Assembly: GCA_016793805.1 (NCBI GenBank)
Contig: JAEUIZ010000040.1
Coordinates: forward strand, 286,202 to 350,201
Direction: 5' to 3'
Length of the DNA stretch: 64,000 bases
From: Phycisphaerae bacterium
Lineage (GTDB): Bacteria > Planctomycetota > Phycisphaerae > Phycisphaerales > UBA1924
The notes below the pieces were generated by a model that saw nothing but the letters and a program-made list of their open reading frames with translations, had not been told where the DNA came from and made no database searches. Made by a program: the position numbers and the translations under genes. This document shows, one piece after another, positions 60,786-64,000 of this stretch. The first letter of the stretch is position 1. Every line of letters starts with the position of its first letter.

Positions 60786-61861
60786 TCGCACGCACGGCTC
60801 ACGTTTGCACGACCGCACGATGTCGTCGCGGGCTTCTCTCTGTGGCGCAGCTCTCGTTGATGGCACAGGCGGCGTACGGCCAAGTCGCAAGCTTCGGCCC
60901 GCTCATCGGCTGGGGCGATCCATTCTTTGGACAAACGCAATGTCCCCCAGGCCCGTTCCGTGGCTTCGCGTGCGGCTATGAGCACACCGTCGGCATTCGC
61001 ATCGACGGCACGCTCCAGGCCTGGGGCAACAAGGAGGGCGGCAATCTCAACGTGCCATCAGGCACGTTCCAGAAACTCGCGCCGACCGTCAAGTGGAGCC
61101 TCGCTCTCCGCACCGACGGCACACTCGTAAAGTGGGGCACGGGAACGGGTGGCCTGTACGCAACCCCGAACGGCACGTTCATCGCCATCGCCTCGAACTC
61201 CGCCAACGGATTCGCGATCCGTTCGAACGGCGCGATCGCGGCATGGGGAGTGAACTCCGACGGCATGCTCAACCCGCCTCAGGGCGCGTTCACCTCGCTC
61301 GCGGCCGGCAATGTCCACGCGGTTGCTCTTCGCGTCGATGGCACACTTGCAGCATGGGGCAGCAACGGCAGCGGGCAGACGAACGTGCCGCCGGGCATGT
61401 TCATTCAGATCGCCGCGGGCGAAGGGCATTCGCTCGCTTTATCCGCCAGCGGTCAGGTTCTCGCGTGGGGTTTGAATAACCTCGGGCAGTGCAACGTGCC
61501 GCCGGGCACCTACAAGGCCATCGCCGCGGGCGGGTTCTGGAGCCTGGCGATCCGCACCGACGGCACGCTCGCGGCGTGGGGCTCGAACTCTTCAGGCCAG
61601 ATCACATCGCTGCCGACGGGCCGGTTCGTCGCGATCTCGGCTGGGCGTGGGTTCGGCATCGCCATGCCCGAGGGCTGCTGGGCGAACTGCGACGGCGCGA
61701 CGACGACGCCCACGCTCACCGTCAACGATTTCGTCTGCTTTCTCAACAAGTTCGCGGCGGGCGACACCTACGCGAACTGTGACGGGAGTGCGACGCCCCC
61801 GGTGCTGAACGTCAACGACTTCGTGTGCTACGCGAACGCCTACGCGGCGGGGTGCCCGTAG
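60782..61861 (+). CDS. Secreted RCC1-repeat protein with GC-type dockerin
   Basis: A 359-residue protein whose ATG overlaps the stop of the previous RCC1 gene (ATGA). A signal-like N-terminus (GLLSVAQLSLMAQAAYGQ) precedes about seven RCC1 repeats (TLQAWGNKEGG, TLAAWGSNGSGQTNVPPG, VLAWGLNNLGQCNVPPG), which form a propeller used for protein binding. The C-terminus (about 297-359) has two GC-type dockerin repeats (NCDGATTTPTLTVNDFVCF, LNVNDFVCYANAYAAGCP). It probably interacts with other surface proteins. Translation may depend on the upstream phase-variable gene because of the overlap. Confidence 0.85.
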   Translation: MIARTAHVCTTARCRRGLLSVAQLSLMAQAAYGQVASFGPLIGWGDPFFGQTQCPPGPFRGFACGYEHTVGIRIDGTLQAWGNKEGGNLNVPSGTFQKLAPTVKWSLALRTDGTLVKWGTGTGGLYATPNGTFIAIASNSANGFAIRSNGAIAAWGVNSDGMLNPPQGAFTSLAAGNVHAVALRVDGTLAAWGSNGSGQTNVPPGMFIQIAAGEGHSLALSASGQVLAWGLNNLGQCNVPPGTYKAIAAGGFWSLAIRTDGTLAAWGSNSSGQITSLPTGRFVAISAGRGFGIAMPEGCWANCDGATTTPTLTVNDFVCFLNKFAAGDTYANCDGSATPPVLNVNDFVCYANAYAAGCP

Positions 61862-62201
61862 ACGCCGGGCATCGGCGAAGGCTGCAACGCGCCCGGCACG
61901 ATGATGGCGCGTCAGAGCGGCACGCGCTCCTGCGCTTCGACGCTTTCGGTGCAGCGAGGCCCGTCAGTGCTGAGCCCCCTCACAGTCGCCGCCGATCGCC
62001 CAGATTGACTTGAACAGCCGCCGGTCGGATTCGAACCGACAACCCCCGCATTACAAATCCTAGGGGCCAAGGGTACCAGACGCCCTTGGTTGTCCTCGAC
62101 CGCCTCTGCCGCACTGTTAGAGGGGCTTGGTGCTCCCCGGCTCACCCCGGTGGCGCTCCATGCCGACCTTACTCGGGCCTTTCTCACGGAGCGGCAGTCC
62201 T
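61862..62201. other. Gene-free junction between host and integrated element
   Basis: From 61862 to 62015 I see no gene, RNA or clear signal. The tRNA-Thr fragment follows at 62016. Between it and the integrase start, the perfect inverted repeat CCAAGGG/CCCTTGG at 62066-62098 (minus-strand sense, 9-nt spacer) could be an integrase arm site. The boundary of the element must lie here. Confidence 0.5.
62016..62057 (-). other. tRNA-Thr(UGU) 3' half: probable attachment site of the element
   Basis: On the minus strand the sequence runs from an anticodon loop TTTGTAA (anticodon TGT) through TGCGG, the T arm GTCGG-TTCGAAT-CCGAC, and the acceptor strand CGGCGGC with discriminator T at 62016. The 5' half is absent: bases preceding the loop (TAGGA) cannot pair with TGCGG, and no GCCGCCG acceptor strand exists upstream. 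This is what remains at one end after an element integrates into a tRNA gene by a tyrosine recombinase. The intact or rebuilt tRNA should lie at the far end, outside the window. Confidence 0.75.
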
Positions 62202-63509
62202 ATGGAGCGCAGGTTCAAGATCACGGCGGACGCGGTGGAGCGGCGGTGCAGGTGCCCGGAGCCGGGCGAGGTCAACGCGCGCGGGAAGCCCGTGCGTCAG
62301 CGGATCTACTGGGACTCGGAGTTACCGGGCTTCGGCGTGCTGGCCAGCCTCACCGTCAAGAGCTTCATCGTGCAGAAGGACATCGGCGGCAGGACCGTGC
62401 GGGTCAGCATCGGTCGCTACCCCACCTGGGCACCCGACGCCGCGCGGCGGCGCGCCCGCGAGCTCCTCGTGGACATGGACCGGGGCATTGACCCGCACGC
62501 CCGGGCGCGGGAGGAGGCGGCCCGGCAGCGGCGCTCGGAGTGGGAGCGGTACACGCTGGATCAGGCCATCGCCGAGCACGTCCTCCGCATGCGGGCGAAG
62601 GGCTGCGCCCAGCGTTCGATGGACACGATGGGCGAGCTCGTCGATCGGTACATGCCCGACTGGCGCTCGCGGCCCCTCGTCGCCATCACCCGGACGGACT
62701 GCGTCGCGCGGCACCGCAAGGTCTCCGCCGACCACGGCCCGGTGGTGGCGAACAGCGCCATGCGGATCCTCCGGGCGGCGTACAACAGCGCCCGCAAGCT
62801 GCACCCCGAGCTCCCGCCCAACCCGGTCGAAGCGGTCGAGTTCAACGCCCAGCGGCGGAAGCGATCGCCGATCCCGTGGGCCGAGCTCCCCGCGTGGTGG
62901 GAGCGGGTGTGGGCCATCGAGAACCCCGTCCGGCGCGACCTGCACATCCTCACGCTGCTCACGGGCCTCCGCAGCGGCGACGCCAAGACGATCCGCTGGG
63001 CGGACGTGGACTTCGACGCGGGCACTCTGCACCGCCCGCGGCCCAAGGGCGGCGTGGACCGGGCCTTCACGATCCCCCTGTGCCGGTTCGCGCTGGCGAT
63101 GCTCGCGCGGCGACGCATGGACAACCTCCGGTACTTCTCGTCGGACCAGGGCTGGGTGTTCCCCTCGCGGGAACGGGAGGGCCGGGTCACGCACGTCCGG
63201 GAGCAGAAGGAGTACCGCTACGCCAAGGGGGCGGGGGACGAGCTCCGGAAGGAGCGGTACCTCCCCTCGCCGCATCGCCTCCGCGACACGTTCGCCAGTG
63301 CCTGCCGGGAGGCGGGGGTCGGGCTGTTTGAGACGAAGGTTCTCATGAACCACGTCCTGCCGGAGCAGGACGTGACCGAGTCGTATCAGCGCCCGTCGAT
63401 GGACTACCTCCGCGGCTGCGTCGAGCGGGTGGCGGCCTTCCTGCTGGCGAGGGCGAAAGTGGACGCCGACGGGCGGCCCCTCCGCGCCACGGGGACGGAG
63501 GGGGCGTAA
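62202..63509 (+). CDS. Tyrosine-type site-specific integrase
   Basis: A 435-residue recombinase. The N-terminal Arm-binding domain of the P4/DUF4102 type reads SELPGFGVLASLTVKSF and RVSIGRYPTWAPDAARRRA. A core-binding domain follows, and the C-terminal catalytic domain has Arg257 in LLTGLRSGDAKTIRWADV, His358 and Arg361 in HRLRDTFASACREAG, His384 in LMNHVLPEQD and Tyr395 in VTESYQRPSM. It cuts and joins at attP and a tRNA gene. ATG 62202 is favoured; the in-frame ATG at 62160 would add 14 residues. It lies about 150 bp from the tRNA fragment, as integrases usually do. Confidence 0.92.
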   Translation: MERRFKITADAVERRCRCPEPGEVNARGKPVRQRIYWDSELPGFGVLASLTVKSFIVQKDIGGRTVRVSIGRYPTWAPDAARRRARELLVDMDRGIDPHARAREEAARQRRSEWERYTLDQAIAEHVLRMRAKGCAQRSMDTMGELVDRYMPDWRSRPLVAITRTDCVARHRKVSADHGPVVANSAMRILRAAYNSARKLHPELPPNPVEAVEFNAQRRKRSPIPWAELPAWWERVWAIENPVRRDLHILTLLTGLRSGDAKTIRWADVDFDAGTLHRPRPKGGVDRAFTIPLCRFALAMLARRRMDNLRYFSSDQGWVFPSREREGRVTHVREQKEYRYAKGAGDELRKERYLPSPHRLRDTFASACREAGVGLFETKVLMNHVLPEQDVTESYQRPSMDYLRGCVERVAAFLLARAKVDADGRPLRATGTEGA

Positions 63510-63521
63510 ACTGCCAGAGCT

Positions 63522-63594
63522 GCCGGAGTAGCTCAGCTAGCAGAGCGGCGCACTTGTAATGCGCAGGTCGCGGGGGCGGAACCCGCCTCCGGCT
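63522..63594 (+). tRNA. tRNA-Thr(UGU)-like gene with altered elbow
   Basis: All four stems are perfect: acceptor GCCGGAG/CTCCGGC, D stem GCTC/GAGC, anticodon stem GCGCA/TGCGC with loop CTTGTAA (anticodon TGT), T stem GCGGG/CCCGC; discriminator T, no encoded CCA. But the D loop AGCTAGCA lacks the G18 of GG, and the T loop is GGCGGAA instead of TTCRANY, so bases 54, 55 and 58 are all changed. It may be a pseudo-tRNA, a tRNA mimic, or a functional element-borne tRNA with a non-standard elbow. Confidence 0.65.
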
Positions 63595-63606
63595 TTCGGG
63601 CGGCTG

Positions 63607-63843
63607 CTAGGCCGCCTTGCGGACACTTCGGCTGCCGTGACTCAGGTGGGCGACGGGAAGCAGCCAGAATCGCCGCTCGCCATCGTTCTGGATGTACCAT
63701 CCGAGGTTGCGAAGTGTGCCGATCGCCGCGTTGACTGCGGCGTTGTCGAGTCCCGTCTGACGCTTCAGCTGGTGGCGGGTGCGAGGTGCCTTGCACAGAG
63801 CGTTGAATACCCTATGCTCGATCGACCCCGCCTTCGGATACAT
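63607..63843 (-). CDS. Small winged-helix-like hypothetical protein
   Basis: A 78-residue frame: MYPKAGSIEHRVFNALCKAP then RHQLKRQTGLDNAAVNAAIG and LGWYIQNDGERRFWLLP. The helix-turn-helix pattern followed by a two-strand wing (WYIQNDGERRFWLL) suggests a DNA-binding winged-helix domain, as seen in small regulators of mobile elements. I recognise no specific family. Its stop is 13 bp after the tRNA-like gene and its start lies 21 bp before the IS end. Confidence 0.5.
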   Translation of the reverse strand: MYPKAGSIEHRVFNALCKAPRTRHQLKRQTGLDNAAVNAAIGTLRNLGWYIQNDGERRFWLLPVAHLSHGSRSVRKAA

Positions 63844-63863
63844 GATCGGACGCGGAGGCCTTA

Positions 63864-64000
63864 GAGGCTGTTTCAGAACGTGAGTATCGACCGATGAGCA
63901 ATGCCGTCAACACCAGTGCAAGGAGGCACGATCATGGCGGCGGAGCTGCTCCCGGAAGCGTTGTGGGAAGAGATCGAACCATTGTTGCCGCCCCCGTCTC
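63864..64000 (+). mobile_element. IS5-type insertion sequence, left end only
   Basis: GAGGCTGTTTCAGAACGTGAG at 63864-63884 looks like the terminal inverted repeat of IS5-family elements of the IS427 kind, followed 50 bp later by a transposase start. The right end lies beyond the window, so target duplication and intactness cannot be judged. Confidence 0.55.
63934..64000 (+). CDS. IS5-family transposase, N-terminus only
   Basis: ATG 63934, with AAGGAGG eight bases upstream, opens MAAELLPEALWEEIEPLLPP and runs off the right window edge after 22 codons. The WxxIEPLLPP pattern is the conserved N-terminus of IS5-family (DDE) transposases. Catalytic residues are not in view. Confidence 0.75.
   Translation, partial: MAAELLPEALWEEIEPLLPPPS

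Larger units (their letters stand above)
62016..64000 (+). mobile_element. Integrative element, left end (right end outside window)
   Basis: The region begins at a split tRNA-Thr, carries a tyrosine integrase next to the junction, an element-borne tRNA-like gene, a small ORF and an IS end. Codon choice changes at the boundary: GAGCTC and AAGCTG, rare in the host genes, are common in the integrase. Length and cargo cannot be judged because the right end is not in view. Confidence 0.7.

Noticed and set aside
62016..62130. An intact tRNA on the minus strand
   Set aside because: The 3' half is perfect but no 5' acceptor (GCCGCCG), D arm or anticodon 5' strand can be found upstream, so only a fragment is called.
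62016..62201. tRNA interrupted by a group I intron in the anticodon loop
   Set aside because: No 5' exon is visible within the window and a tyrosine integrase follows directly, so integration explains it better.

Overview
The window is very GC-rich, densely packed bacterial chromosome that most resembles a planctomycete of the class Phycisphaerae. The evidence is the recurrent C-terminal repeat of the GC-type dockerin kind (NCD...LNVNDFVCF..KFAAG.., ending GCP/GCT) on four secreted proteins, a PEP-CTERM-like tail on another, a large prepilin cassette, and a bacterial topoisomerase VI B subunit. No rRNA or CRISPR array was seen. The last 2 kb on the right is an integrated element.

Layout. 1-15213 (minus strand) is one long type II secretion/type IV pilus-like locus: a PilB/GspE ATPase, a PilT retraction ATPase, a second PilB/GspE ATPase, a PilC/GspF platform protein, then five prepilin-type proteins in the order G-H-I-J-K, ending in a giant GspK-like protein that runs off the left edge. 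15429-20004 (plus) holds two secreted GC-dockerin proteins: a beta-propeller/di-haem cytochrome c and a parallel beta-helix protein. 20009-30001 is housekeeping and mixed: an RluA pseudouridine synthase fused to a methyltransferase, a stand-alone CoaB, a secreted S10 peptidase, topoisomerase VI subunit B, a YifB/ComM ATPase and an aldehyde dehydrogenase. 30057-36310 (minus) is a complete oligopeptide ABC importer operon (binding protein, two permeases, two ATPases), divergent from a sodium/solute symporter and a GH20 hexosaminidase (36474-39949), suggesting a peptide and amino-sugar scavenging block. 40024-57973 holds rplU with a readable promoter, another GC-dockerin protein with its own terminator, carA and priA divergently arranged, small enzymes (pirin, transglutaminase-like, two GNATs, metallo-beta-lactamase fold, nucleoside deaminase), a thioester-domain-like PEP-CTERM protein and dnaE. 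58029 is tRNA-Leu(CAA), followed by a secreted protein with an S74 intramolecular chaperone.

59350-61861 is the most unusual host locus. Two RCC1-propeller surface proteins overlap by ATGA. The first is preceded by a perfect -35 box, a good ribosome site and ATG, and then a tract of nearly 17 CTCA tetranucleotides that puts the start out of frame with the body of the gene. This is the layout of a phase-variable contingency gene, and as sequenced it reads OFF.

From 62016 rightward lies an integrative element. The 3' half of a tRNA-Thr(UGU) marks the attachment end, followed by a tyrosine integrase, a complete cloverleaf tRNA-Thr(UGU)-like gene whose D/T-loop elbow bases are changed, a small winged-helix-like ORF and the left end of an IS5-type insertion sequence cut by the window edge. 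All product names come from reading motifs in the translated sequence; no database search was run.
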